Shown: positions 9,964 to 19,246 of the stretch, one piece after another | How the letters are laid out: every line of letters begins with the position of its first letter | Numbering within the stretch: position 1 is the first letter of the stretch | DNA from: Piscinibacter gummiphilus | GTDB lineage: Bacteria; Pseudomonadota; Gammaproteobacteria; Burkholderiales; Burkholderiaceae_C | Length of the DNA: 64,000 bases | Direction of reading: 5' to 3' | Assembly (NCBI RefSeq): GCF_002116905.1 | Contig: NZ_CP015118.1 | Span: 248,001-312,000 of the forward strand | Notes under the pieces: generated by a model | What the model saw: the letters and a program-made list of their open reading frames with translations, nothing else | What the model was told of the DNA's origin: nothing | Database searches by the model: none | Program-made: the position numbers and the translations under genes

Positions 9964-10624
9964 TCTTTTCCAGGCAGTAGCCCAGCCCGCGGACGGTGGC
10001 GATGCGGACCGGCCCGTGTTCGATCTTCTTGCGCAGCCGGTGGATGTAGACCTCGATGGCGTTGTTGCTCACCTCTTCGCCCCATTCGCAGAGGCGCTCG
10101 ACCAGCTGGTCCTTGCTGACGAGGCGACCGGAGCGCTGCAGCAGCACCTCGAGCAGGCTCAGCTCGCGGGCCGAGAGGTCGATCATCTGGTCGTTGAAGT
10201 AAGCGACTCGGCCCGTGGTGTCGAACGTGAGCGGCCCGTGCTTCAGGATGTGCGACGCGGTGCCGAGGCCGCGGCGGGTGAGGGCGCGCACGCGGGCCTC
10301 GAGCTCCTGCAGCGAGAACGGCTTGGCCATGTAGTCGTCGGCGCCGAGGTCGAGGCCCTTGACGCGCTGCTCGACGCTGTCGCCGGCGGTGAGGATCAGC
10401 ACCGGCACGCTGGCACCGCGGCCGCGCAGCTTGCGCAGCACCTCGAGGCCGTGCATCTTGGGCAGGCCCAGGTCGAGGATCAGCAGGTCGAACTCGTGGG
10501 AGGCGAGGGCGGCGTCCGCCTCGCTGCCGCTCGCGACGTGGTCGACGGCGTAGCCGCCGTTGCGAAGGGACCGGAGCAGGCCGTCCGCGAGGACCTGGTC
10601 GTCTTCGGCGATGAGGATGCGCAT
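9953..10624 (-). CDS. OmpR-family response regulator, TctD/QseB-like
   Basis: This is a DNA-binding response regulator paired with the overlapping sensor kinase. From the ATG at 10624 it has 223 residues: a receiver domain with acidic cluster EDD at 8-9, phospho-acceptor Asp51 in LILDLGLP and the conserved Lys in YMAKPFS, then a winged-helix domain ending RGLGYCLEKIAS. The frame stays open to 10741, but that extension is Pro-rich and crosses the recA promoter, so I exclude it. The gene is divergent from recA. Confidence 0.93.
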   Translation of the reverse strand: MRILIAEDDQVLADGLLRSLRNGGYAVDHVASGSEADAALASHEFDLLILDLGLPKMHGLEVLRKLRGRGASVPVLILTAGDSVEQRVKGLDLGADDYMAKPFSLQELEARVRALTRRGLGTASHILKHGPLTFDTTGRVAYFNDQMIDLSARELSLLEVLLQRSGRLVSKDQLVERLCEWGEEVSNNAIEVYIHRLRKKIEHGPVRIATVRGLGYCLEKIAS

Positions 10625-10732
10625 GGCGGCGGGCACGGGACCGGTGGAGGGAGCCTCAAGTTTCCCACGCCCTGCGCGGGGAGGCTTCGGGGCTACCCCT
10701 CGGGTCGGCGCGTTTAATTCACTGTCGAAAAC

Positions 10733-10750
10733 ACTGTACAAATAGCCAGT
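10733..10750 (+). promoter_or_regulatory. LexA (SOS) box upstream of recA
   Basis: ACTGTACAAATAGCCAGT fits the CTG-N10-CAG rule of proteobacterial LexA operators (CTG at 10734-10736, CAG at 10747-10749). A GATAAT at 10757-10762 could be the -10 hexamer, with a poor -35 (CTGTAC) inside the box at 17-base spacing, which would explain repression by occlusion. Position and gene identity make this a confident assignment. Confidence 0.8.
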
Positions 10751-10786
10751 CTTGTTGATAATTCAGGGCAACCTTCTGGAGAACAC

Positions 10787-11890
<1,104 letters not shown>

Positions 11891-11926
11891 AGTCCCTCGG
11901 CCCGGTTGAGCACCCACCCTCGTCCT

Positions 11927-11990
11927 GTCATCCCGGCGAAGGCCGGGCCCCTGGGCGCCCTCCGAAGGTCCCGGCCTTCGCCGGGATGAC
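11927..11990. repeat. REP-like inverted repeat, copy 2
   Basis: The same 24-base arm as copy 1 (one base changed, GGGCCC in place of GGGACC at its inner end) lies at 11927-11950. The opposite arm, GGTCCCGG to GGGATGAC, lies at 11967-11990, with only 16 bases between. It fills most of the recA-recX gap and would form a strong hairpin in a recA-recX transcript, which could limit recX expression relative to recA. Confidence 0.85.
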
Positions 11991-12024
11991 CAGGGTGGAG
12001 GGCAAGGTTTTTCACGGGCGACGC

Positions 12025-12570
12025 ATGGCCCAGACCAGACTCTCCCTCAAGGCCCGCGGCATCCAACTGCTCGCCCAGCGCGAGCACAGCCGAAGCGAAC
12101 TGCGGGCCAAGCTGCTCCGGCACGCCCGGGCCGACATCCTCCTCGCCCAGCAGGTGGCTGCGGCCGCTGCCCTTGACGTCCATGCTCACGCGGGCGGCGT
12201 CACACCCATCGAGCCCGCCGCGGCGCCAGACCCCGAGGCTGCCGTCGACACCCTCCTCGACTGGCTCGAAGCCCACCACTACCTCGACGAAACCCGCTTC
12301 GTCGAAAGCCGCCTGCACGCCCGCGCGGGCCGGTACGGCAACCTCCGCATCCGCCAGGAACTGGCCCAGCACGGTGTTGTGTTGTCAGACAACGACGCCG
12401 CGGCACTGAAAAGTTCAGAACTTGCACGCGCCCGCGAGGTCTGGTCGCGCAAGTTCGGCGACGTGCCGGCCGATCCGGCGGCCCGCGCGAAGCAGATGCG
12501 TTTCCTCGCCGGACGCGGTTTTTCGCCCGAGGTGATCCGCCGCGTGGTGCGCGGCGGCGAGGACGACTGA
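12025..12570 (+). CDS. recX: Regulatory protein RecX
   Basis: RecX binds RecA filaments and inhibits them. From the ATG at 12025 it has 181 residues with the three-helix RecX repeats visible: ARGIQLLAQREHSRSELRAKL near the N-terminus, LDWLEAHHYLDETRFVESR in the middle and the C-terminal AKQMRFLAGRGFSPEVIRRV. About 40 residues between the first and second repeats (roughly 45-80) form an Ala/His-rich insertion absent from compact RecX proteins. The open frame extends to 11986 inside the REP element; I reject that start. Co-transcription with recA is likely. Confidence 0.92.
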   Translation: MAQTRLSLKARGIQLLAQREHSRSELRAKLLRHARADILLAQQVAAAAALDVHAHAGGVTPIEPAAAPDPEAAVDTLLDWLEAHHYLDETRFVESRLHARAGRYGNLRIRQELAQHGVVLSDNDAAALKSSELARAREVWSRKFGDVPADPAARAKQMRFLAGRGFSPEVIRRVVRGGEDD

Positions 12571-13060
12571 ATGCCTGGAACGCGTGCCGTTCGTGCGCAC
12601 ATCGCACGTCTGGCGCCCGGTTCACCGAAGAGACGGTATGGCGCGGCGAGGTCGGTGACCGCGGCGCACCCGCCCCGGAGAAACCCGGGTTCGGTGCCCC
12701 GGCGGGCGGCCTGGAACACCATCCGGCCGATCCGTCAAATCGCCCGCAAAGCCCATGGCAACGTGGGTTCTACGTACCGCATGCGCCAATTTGGTGCAGT
12801 GCAAAAATGCTATATTCCTCAGGCTTTTCCCTGTGGTTTCGTGCTTGCTCTCGCTTGAAGGCAGGCCGTCCCTTCGAACCATCCCGATGGCCCTGTCTTC
12901 CGCTGTGTCCCCGGCTTCGGCCTCCCACCGTGCCCTGCGCGTCCGTGCAGGCCAGGGGGTTGCCGCCCGGATTCCACGCGCCGGAAGCCTTGCGTGACGG
13001 CGCCCCGCGCCACACGACCACCCCACCCGTTTCCCTCGAACCCGAGCAAGAGAGTCAGCG
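12571..13060. other. 490-base intergenic region before sucC, no gene seen
   Basis: No open frame here has coding character or a homologue I recognise. The only AT-richer stretch is around 12780-12845 and holds the candidate extended -10 promoter listed separately. The remaining 245 bases to the sucC start would be a long leader. I see no tRNA, no T-tailed hairpin after recX and no riboswitch that I can name. Confidence 0.6.
12808..12816 (+). promoter_or_regulatory. Candidate extended -10 promoter for sucCD
   Basis: TGCTATATT fits the extended -10 pattern TGn-TATAAT with one mismatch in the hexamer. It lies in the only AT-rich part of the gap, about 245 bases before sucC. No good -35 is present at 16-18 bases, which extended -10 promoters tolerate. 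This is pattern matching only. Confidence 0.35.
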
Positions 13061-14221
13061 ATGAAAATCCATGAATACCAAGGCAAGGAAATCCTGCGCC
13101 AAGCCGGCGTCCCCGTGCCGCGCGGCTACCCCGCGTTCAGCGTGCAGGAAGCCCTCGACGCCGCCCAGAAGCTGGGTGGCCCGGTCTGGGTCGTGAAGGC
13201 CCAGATCCACGCCGGCGGCCGTGGCAAGGGTGGCGGCGTCAAGCTCGCCCGCTCCATCGAAGACGTCAAGAAGCTGTCGGGCGAGATCCTCGGCATGCAG
13301 CTGATCACGCACCAGACCAGCGCCGAAGGCCAGAAGGTCCGTCGCCTGCTGATCGAGGAAGGCGCCGACATCAAGAAGGAATACTACGTCGCCGCGGTCA
13401 CCGACCGTGCCACGCAGAAGGTCGCCATCATGGCTTCCAGCGAAGGCGGCATGGACATCGAGGAAGTGGCCCACGCCACCCCCGAGAAGATCATCAAGGT
13501 GTTCGTCGACCCGGCCACCGGCCTGACCGACGCGCAAGGCGCCGAGCTGGCGAACGGCATCGGCGTTCCGGCCGCGTCGCAAGCGCAAGCCATCGACGTG
13601 TTCAAGAAGCTGTACCAGGTGTACATGGACACCGACTCGTCGCTCGCCGAGATCAATCCGCTGATCCTCGAAGGCAACGGCGGCATCAAGGCCCTCGACG
13701 CCAAGTTCAACTTCGACAGCAACGCGCTGTTCCGTCACCCCGAGATCGTCGCCTACCGCGACCTCGACGAGGAAGACCCCGCTGAAATCGAAGCCAGCAA
13801 GTTCGACCTGGCCTACATCCAGCTCGACGGCAACATCGGCTGCCTGGTGAACGGCGCCGGCCTGGCCATGGCCACGATGGACACCATCAAGCTGTTCGGC
13901 GGCGAGCCCGCCAACTTCCTCGACGTGGGCGGTGGCGCCACGGCCGAGAAGGTCACCGAAGCCTTCAAGATCATGCTCGGCAACCCGAAGGTCAAGGCCA
14001 TCCTGGTCAACATCTTCGGCGGCATCATGCGCTGCGACACCATCGCCGAAGGCGTGATCGCCGCGTGCAAGGCCGTGAACCTGAACGTGCCGCTCGTCGT
14101 GCGCATGAAGGGCACGAACGAAGACCTCGGCAAGAAGATGCTGGCCGAGTCCGGCCTGCCCATCATCAGCGCCGACTCGATGGCCGAAGCCGCGCAAAAA
14201 GTCATGGCTGCCCTGAAGTAA
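13061..14221 (+). CDS. sucC: Succinate-CoA ligase (ADP-forming) beta subunit
   Basis: SucC forms the nucleotide-binding subunit of succinyl-CoA synthetase in the TCA cycle. The 386-residue length is standard. The start MKIHEYQGKEILRQAGVPVP is characteristic, with an ATP-grasp domain including KAQIHAGGRGKGGGVKL, and a C-terminal CoA-ligase domain with LVNIFGGIMRCD. A good AGAGAGTCAGCG leader precedes the ATG. sucD follows after 25 bases, so the pair is an operon. Codon usage matches the neighbours. Confidence 0.98.
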   Translation: MKIHEYQGKEILRQAGVPVPRGYPAFSVQEALDAAQKLGGPVWVVKAQIHAGGRGKGGGVKLARSIEDVKKLSGEILGMQLITHQTSAEGQKVRRLLIEEGADIKKEYYVAAVTDRATQKVAIMASSEGGMDIEEVAHATPEKIIKVFVDPATGLTDAQGAELANGIGVPAASQAQAIDVFKKLYQVYMDTDSSLAEINPLILEGNGGIKALDAKFNFDSNALFRHPEIVAYRDLDEEDPAEIEASKFDLAYIQLDGNIGCLVNGAGLAMATMDTIKLFGGEPANFLDVGGGATAEKVTEAFKIMLGNPKVKAILVNIFGGIMRCDTIAEGVIAACKAVNLNVPLVVRMKGTNEDLGKKMLAESGLPIISADSMAEAAQKVMAALK

Positions 14222-14246
14222 GCCGACGGAGCACCAAGGAAACATC

Positions 14247-15140
14247 ATGAGCATCCTGATCAACAAAGACACCAAGGTCATCACGCAAGGCATCACCGGC
14301 AAGACGGGTCAGTTCCACACCCGCATGTGCCGCGACTACGCGAACGGCAAGGCTGCGTTCGTGGCCGGCGTGAACCCGAAGAAGGCCGGCGAAGACTTCG
14401 AAGGCATCCCCATCTTCGCGAGCGTCAAGGACGCCGCCAAGAACACCGGCGCCACCGTCAGCGTGATCTACGTGCCGCCCGCGGGCGCGGCCGCCGCCAT
14501 CTGGGAAGCCGTCGAGGCCGACCTGGACCTGGCCATCTGCATCACGGAAGGCATCCCCGTCCGCGACATGCTGGAAGTGCGCAACCGCATGAAGGCCAAG
14601 GAAGCCAAGGGTGGCAAGAAGACGCTGCTGCTGGGCCCCAACTGCCCGGGTCTCATCACCCCCGATGAAATCAAGATCGGCATCATGCCGGGCCACATCC
14701 ACCGCAAGGGCCGCATCGGCGTCGTGAGCCGCTCGGGCACGCTGACGTACGAAGCCGTCGCCCAGCTGACCGAGATCGGTCTCGGCCAGTCGAGCGCCGT
14801 CGGCATCGGTGGCGACCCGATCAACGGCCTGAAGCACATCGACGTGATGCGCCTGTTCAACGACGATCCGGACACCGATGCGGTGATCATGATCGGCGAG
14901 ATCGGCGGTCCGGACGAAGCCGAAGCCGCACGCTGGGCCAAGGACAACATGAAGAAGCCGATCGTCGGCTTCATCGCCGGTGTCACCGCCCCTCCGGGCA
15001 AGCGCATGGGCCACGCCGGCGCGCTGATCTCGGGCGGCGCCGACACGGCCGATGCCAAGCTCGCCGTCATGGAAGAGTGCGGCTTCACCGTCACGCGCAA
15101 CCCGTCGGAGATGGGCAAGCTGCTCAAGGGCCTGCTCTGA
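14247..15140 (+). CDS. sucD: Succinate-CoA ligase (ADP-forming) alpha subunit
   Basis: SucD binds CoA and carries the phospho-histidine of succinyl-CoA synthetase. The 297-residue product starts MSILINKDTKVITQGITGKTG (CoA-binding Rossmann fold) and has the ligase domain with GPNCPGLI. The phospho-accepting His lies at about residue 256 in the motif GHAGALISGGADTA. It ends 30 bases before a strong intrinsic terminator, closing the sucCD operon. Confidence 0.98.
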   Translation: MSILINKDTKVITQGITGKTGQFHTRMCRDYANGKAAFVAGVNPKKAGEDFEGIPIFASVKDAAKNTGATVSVIYVPPAGAAAAIWEAVEADLDLAICITEGIPVRDMLEVRNRMKAKEAKGGKKTLLLGPNCPGLITPDEIKIGIMPGHIHRKGRIGVVSRSGTLTYEAVAQLTEIGLGQSSAVGIGGDPINGLKHIDVMRLFNDDPDTDAVIMIGEIGGPDEAEAARWAKDNMKKPIVGFIAGVTAPPGKRMGHAGALISGGADTADAKLAVMEECGFTVTRNPSEMGKLLKGLL

Positions 15141-15170
15141 TCGCATGCCTCGGGTGACCCCGACATGACA

Positions 15171-15194
15171 AAGGCCGCCTCCGGGCGGCCTTTT
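15171..15194 (+). terminator. Intrinsic terminator after sucCD
   Basis: AAGGCCGCC and GGCGGCCTT pair around a short TCCG loop and are followed by TTTT-CAG. The stem is GC-rich and perfectly placed 30 bases after the sucD stop. Confidence 0.85.
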
Positions 15195-15226
15195 CAGTTG
15201 CGGGTCGCGATGCGTCCGTAATTCCA

Positions 15227-15247
15227 CGCACGGGGGCGCCCCGTGCG
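15227..15247 (+). repeat. Perfect 9-bp stem-loop in the terC leader
   Basis: CGCACGGGG at 15227-15235 pairs perfectly with CCCCGTGCG at 15239-15247 around a GCG triloop. It stands 65 bases before the terC start and has no T run, so it is not a terminator. Some TerC/Alx genes are controlled by manganese or pH riboswitches, but I do not recognise the yybP-ykoY consensus here. Confidence 0.5.
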
Positions 15248-15312
15248 GAACTTAAACTCTCTGTCCCGATCGCGCGCGCGGTGCGCCGGCCACATCTTTC
15301 GAAGGAATCTCC

Positions 15313-16065
15313 ATGGCGGAGTTCATCACCCCCGCGTTCTGGATCGCGGTGGGCCAGATCATCATGATCGACATCCTGCTGGGCGGCGACAACGCGGTGG
15401 TGATCGCGCTCGCCTGCCGCAAGCTGCCCGGCAACCTGCGCACCAAGGGCATCCTGTGGGGCACCGCCGGTGCCATCGTGCTGCGCGTCATCCTGATCTT
15501 CTTCGCGCTGCAACTGCTGGCCATCCCGTTCCTGAAGATCGTGGGCGCGCTGCTGCTCGTGTGGATCGGCGTGAAGCTGCTGGCCCCCGAACCCGAGGAC
15601 GACCACGGCAACATCCAGGGCAGCGACAAGCTCTGGGGTGCGGTCAAGACGGTCATCGTGGCCGACCTCGTGATGAGCATCGACAACGTGATCGCCATCG
15701 CCGGCGCCGCAGGCAACGCCGGCCACGAAGGCCACACGATGCCGCTCGTGATCTTCGGCCTGCTGGTCAGCATCCCGATCATCGTCTGGGGCAGCCAGCT
15801 CGTCATCAAGCTGATGGATCGCTTCCCGATCATCATCACGCTCGGCGGCATGCTCCTCGGCTGGATCGCGGGCAGCATGCTCGTGACCGACCCGGCCCTC
15901 GTGAACCCGGACACCATCGCCAGCATGCCGAAGCTGGTCGTGACCGACACCATCAAGTACGCTGCGGGTATCGCCGGAGCCCTGCTCGTGCTCGCCTTGG
16001 GCAAGATCATCGCGGCGCGCCACGCGGCGGCTGACGACAACAAGGCGGGTGCGACGTCCGACTGA
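15313..16065 (+). CDS. TerC family integral membrane protein
   Basis: TerC/Alx/YjbE-type proteins are inner-membrane transporters, several of which export manganese. The 250-residue product has about seven transmembrane helices. The two paired acidic motifs of the family, LLGGDNAVVIAL in the second helix and VMSIDNVIAIAGAA in the middle, are both intact. A His-rich loop (GHEGHTM) follows the second motif. A GAAGGAATCTCC leader precedes the ATG. Metal specificity cannot be read from sequence; the tellurium name is historical. Confidence 0.9.
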   Translation: MAEFITPAFWIAVGQIIMIDILLGGDNAVVIALACRKLPGNLRTKGILWGTAGAIVLRVILIFFALQLLAIPFLKIVGALLLVWIGVKLLAPEPEDDHGNIQGSDKLWGAVKTVIVADLVMSIDNVIAIAGAAGNAGHEGHTMPLVIFGLLVSIPIIVWGSQLVIKLMDRFPIIITLGGMLLGWIAGSMLVTDPALVNPDTIASMPKLVVTDTIKYAAGIAGALLVLALGKIIAARHAAADDNKAGATSD

Positions 16066-16123
16066 CGGCGACGCCCATTCGGCAACCGGGTCCCCGCACG
16101 GACCCGCACGGAGGCGTTGACGC

Positions 16124-17377
16124 ATGAGGGGGTTCTGGATCCAGCAGGTGCCGACCATCGGGTTGGTGTGCGGGTTCGTGGTGTTGGTGCTCGTGTGGCT
16201 CCGCTGGGGCCTGGCGCGGGTGCCGCCCGTCAGCGCGATGTTCGTCTCCGCACTGGGCGCGATGTCCCTGCTGCTCATCGCCACGCTCACCACCGCCCCG
16301 TGGTCCGTCGCCTGTGCGGTGGGCGCCGTGGCGCTGGGCATGGGGCACGCCGGCTGGATGCTGGGCGCCCTCGCGATGCGCCCCCGGCCGCCCGTGCCGG
16401 TGCCGCAGCCGGCCCGCCCGGCAGCGGGGCCCGCGGCCCAGGCCGCCGCGCCGGCCGTCCTCGAACGCAAGACCCTCGGCCGCTACCGCGTCGACCGCGA
16501 GATCGGCCGCGGCGCGATGGGCGCCGTCTACCTGGGCACCGACCCGAAGATCAACCGCCAGGTGGCCATCAAGACGATGGCCCTGAGCAAGGAGTTCCAC
16601 GGCCAGGAACTCACCGAGGCGCGCCAGCGCTTCTTCCGCGAGGCCGAGACCGCCGGCCGGCTGCAGCACCCCGACATCGTCACCATCTTCGACGCCGGCG
16701 AGGACCAGGACCTCGCCTTCATCGCCATGGAGTACCTGAAGGGCGAGGACCTGCAGTGCCACACCCAGAACCTGCTGCCGGTGGCGGATGTCGTGCGCAT
16801 CACCGCCCGGGTGGCCGAGGCACTCGCCTACGCGCACAGCCAGGGCGTGGTGCATCGGGACATCAAGCCGGCCAACGTAATGATCGACCTCGCCACCGAC
16901 CTGGTGAAGGTCACCGACTTCGGCATCGCCCGCATCGCCGATTCGAGCCGCACCCGCACGGGCATGGTCCTCGGGACCCCCTCGTTCATGTCGCCCGAGC
17001 AGATGGCCGGGCGCCGGGTCGACGGCCGCAGCGACCTCTACTCCCTCGGCGTGATGCTGTACCAGCTGCTGACCGGCCACCTCCCGCACCGGGCCGATTC
17101 GATGGCCACGCTGATGTACGAGATCGCCAACCAGACCCCGCCCGACGTGCGCAACTGGCGCCCCGAGATTCCCGAGCTGCTGGCCCGCACCGTGGCGCTC
17201 GCGCTGGAGAAACGGCCCGAATCCCGGTATGCCGACGGCCGGCTGATGGCGGCCGACCTGACCGCTGCTTTGGCCCTCGTGGGGGGATTGCCACCCCCGC
17301 CAGCGACGCCGGAAGGCGGTTTACCCCCCAATTCCGGCGGTTTCGACGCCACGGTGAAAATAAACCGCGGCGAATGA
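16124..17377 (+). CDS. Membrane-anchored Ser/Thr protein kinase (Hanks type)
   Basis: The product has 417 residues. The first 85 contain three hydrophobic helices, followed by a Pro/Ala linker and then a complete kinase domain at about 120-375. Catalytic residues are all present: glycine loop IGRGAMGAVY, Lys150 in VAIK, HRDIKPAN with Asp246, DFG at 265-267 and the SPE-type activation-loop end (FMSPEQM). Most bacterial Hanks kinases put the kinase N-terminal and the membrane helix after it; here the order is reversed and no extracytoplasmic sensor domain is left. It is followed at 38 bases by a PP2C phosphatase and then an FHA protein. Confidence 0.93.
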   Translation: MRGFWIQQVPTIGLVCGFVVLVLVWLRWGLARVPPVSAMFVSALGAMSLLLIATLTTAPWSVACAVGAVALGMGHAGWMLGALAMRPRPPVPVPQPARPAAGPAAQAAAPAVLERKTLGRYRVDREIGRGAMGAVYLGTDPKINRQVAIKTMALSKEFHGQELTEARQRFFREAETAGRLQHPDIVTIFDAGEDQDLAFIAMEYLKGEDLQCHTQNLLPVADVVRITARVAEALAYAHSQGVVHRDIKPANVMIDLATDLVKVTDFGIARIADSSRTRTGMVLGTPSFMSPEQMAGRRVDGRSDLYSLGVMLYQLLTGHLPHRADSMATLMYEIANQTPPDVRNWRPEIPELLARTVALALEKRPESRYADGRLMAADLTAALALVGGLPPPPATPEGGLPPNSGGFDATVKINRGE

Positions 17378-17414
17378 GGGCACAATTCGCACCTCTGCCC
17401 GTCACCCAGGTCCG

Positions 17415-18221
17415 ATGAACCTCCCCGCGCCCTCTTCGATGACGCTCGAATTTTTCAGTGCCACGGACACCGGCCGCGCCCGCAACAACAACGAGGATTC
17501 CGTCGCCATCCACGAGCCTTCGGCCCTGGTGGTGCTGGCCGACGGCATGGGGGGCTACAACGCCGGCGAAGTCGCGAGCGGCATGGTCACGTCGTTCATC
17601 AAGACGGAACTGGGCCGCTGGCTGCTCGAGGCGTCCGACAGCGCCTCCGACGGCGACGTGCGCCGGGCCATGGACATCTGCGTCGACAACGCCAACCGCG
17701 CCATCTTCAACGCGGCCAACTCGAACCCGCAGTACGCGGGCATGGGCACCACCCTCGTGGTGGGCGCCTTCCGCGACGGCCGCCTGCTGATGGGCCACGT
17801 GGGCGACTCGCGCGGTTACCGGTTCCGTGCCGGCCGCCTCGTGCAGATCACGCATGACCACTCGCTGCTCCAGGAACAGATCGACGCCGGCCTGATCACC
17901 CCGGAGCAGGCCGCCTTCTCCGCGAACAAGAACCTGGTCACCCGCGCCGTGGGCGTGGAAGACACCGTGCTGCTGGAAACCCACCTGCACGACGTGATGC
18001 CGGGCGACATGTACCTGCTGTGCTCCGACGGGCTGTCGGACATGCTCGACGACGACAGCATCGCGCAGGTGTTGCAGGCACACGAATCGCCGGAAGCCGC
18101 GGGTGTCGCCTTGATCGATGCGGCCAACGACGCGGGCGGAAAGGATAATATCGCCGTGGTGCTGGTTCGCGTCCGGGGACAGAGCGTGGCCTCCCGATCC
18201 TGGTGGCCGTTCCGCCGGTGA
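17415..18221 (+). CDS. PP2C-family Ser/Thr protein phosphatase
   Basis: This metal-dependent phosphatase presumably reverses the upstream kinase. The 268-residue product has the PP2C motifs in order: ARNNNEDSV, VLADGMGGYNAGE, GMGTTLVVG, HVGDSRGYR, DHSLLQEQI, LLCSDGLSDML and the terminal DNIAVVLVRV. All metal-ligand aspartates are present. It is soluble with no signal peptide. An alternative ATG at 17439 (MTLEFFSATD) would remove eight residues. The closest known homologues in function are PppA/PrpC/Stp1 types. Confidence 0.94.
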   Translation: MNLPAPSSMTLEFFSATDTGRARNNNEDSVAIHEPSALVVLADGMGGYNAGEVASGMVTSFIKTELGRWLLEASDSASDGDVRRAMDICVDNANRAIFNAANSNPQYAGMGTTLVVGAFRDGRLLMGHVGDSRGYRFRAGRLVQITHDHSLLQEQIDAGLITPEQAAFSANKNLVTRAVGVEDTVLLETHLHDVMPGDMYLLCSDGLSDMLDDDSIAQVLQAHESPEAAGVALIDAANDAGGKDNIAVVLVRVRGQSVASRSWWPFRR

Positions 18222-18303
18222 CGTGAATCATCGGTTCAACGCTTCGAGATCCCACTCCGACCCGCATCGAGGGTCGTGCAACAGACAAAACTAGAGGTTT
18301 AGC

Positions 18304-18987
18304 ATGGGCAAGCTGGTCGTATCGCTCGACGGTGTGGTGATCAAGGAAGTGCAGATCACGAAGGACAAGACGACCCTGGGCCGCCGTCCTTACAACGACA
18401 TCGTGATCGACAACCTCGCGGTGAGCGGGGAACACGGTGTGCTGCAAATGGTGGGCGCCGACGTCTTCATCGAAGACCTCAACAGCACCAACGGCACCTA
18501 CATCAACGGCAAGGCCGTCAAGAAGCAGCTGCTGGCGCACAACGACACGGTCGAGATCGGCAAGTACAAGATCAAGTACCTCGTCGACGACGGCACCGAC
18601 TACGAAAAGACCATGATCATGAAGCAGGGTGGGGGCGCCGCGGCGATGCCCGCCCCCAGCTACAGCCATGGTTTCGCGCAGACCAGCGCCCCCAACTCCA
18701 ACTTCGGCGGCCTCGGCCAGCCGGTGATGCCCGGCTCCATCAAGGTGCTGAACGGCGCCGCGGCGGGCCGCGAGGTCGCACTCACGAAGGTGGTCACCAC
18801 CGTCGGCAAGCCCGGCGTGCAGGTGGCCTCCATCACGAAGCGCCCCGGCGGCTACGTGTTCGCGCACGTCGAGGGCGCCACGCGCCCCACGGTGAATGGC
18901 AATCCGCTGGTGGGTGACACCATGCATTTGAAGAACGGCGATGTCATTGAACTTGCCGGCACCCAAATGCAATTTGTTCAAGTCTGA
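18304..18987 (+). CDS. FHA-domain protein with a second, degenerate FHA-like domain
   Basis: FHA domains bind phosphothreonine. The 227-residue product has a canonical N-terminal FHA domain at about 20-90, with GRRPYNDIVID (the binding Arg), SGEH (Ser and His) and STNGTYINGK. A Gly/Ala/Pro linker follows, then a second FHA-like fold at about 150-227. That second copy keeps the NG turn (TVNGNPL) and final strands, but lacks the Arg and SxxH residues. It is probably a substrate or reader of the kinase two genes upstream. The start at 18304 has GAGGTTTAGC before it. Confidence 0.9.
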   Translation: MGKLVVSLDGVVIKEVQITKDKTTLGRRPYNDIVIDNLAVSGEHGVLQMVGADVFIEDLNSTNGTYINGKAVKKQLLAHNDTVEIGKYKIKYLVDDGTDYEKTMIMKQGGGAAAMPAPSYSHGFAQTSAPNSNFGGLGQPVMPGSIKVLNGAAAGREVALTKVVTTVGKPGVQVASITKRPGGYVFAHVEGATRPTVNGNPLVGDTMHLKNGDVIELAGTQMQFVQV

Positions 18988-19008
18988 TCCGGCTCATCCG
19001 AACAAGCC

Positions 19009-19032
19009 GTCATCCCGGCGAAAGCCGGGACC
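19009..19032. repeat. REP-like unit, copy 3 (single arm)
   Basis: This arm matches the left arm of copies 1 and 2 with one change (GAAAGCC for GAAGGCC), but the opposite arm is missing. It is followed by an unrelated small hairpin (GCGCTCGCAGCGC). The rest of the 259-base gap up to the next gene shows nothing else I can name. Confidence 0.75.
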
Positions 19033-19246
19033 CATTGCGCTCGCAGCGCGGGGCCCGTGAAGCATTCCACGTGTGTTTCTTTCGGGTACATCTCCGGCTT
19101 CAGAGGGCCGTGGAAATGAGACTTTGACCGCTTGCGCCGGGAGGCGGTCGCCCTCAGCATCGGGGGAACAAGATCGCGATGTCCATGAACGCGCGGTCAT
19201 TCCGTGGTGGCCCGTGCAGGGCGCCAGCTCCTCTCCGTAGCGCCGC

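Noticed and set aside
12571..13060. Small genes in the recX-sucC gap
   Set aside because: Several 60-150-codon frames exist on both strands but overlap each other, lack ribosome sites and show no recognisable domain.
15195..15312. yybP-ykoY manganese riboswitch before terC
   Set aside because: The leader is only about 110 bases and I could not find the conserved loops; only a simple hairpin is visible.
16117..17418. A 433-codon frame over the Ser/Thr kinase gene
   Set aside because: Frame-shifted shadow of a kinase with all catalytic motifs in the other frame.
16124..18987. Type VI secretion locus suggested by kinase, PP2C and FHA genes
   Set aside because: None of the Tss structural genes is present in the window.
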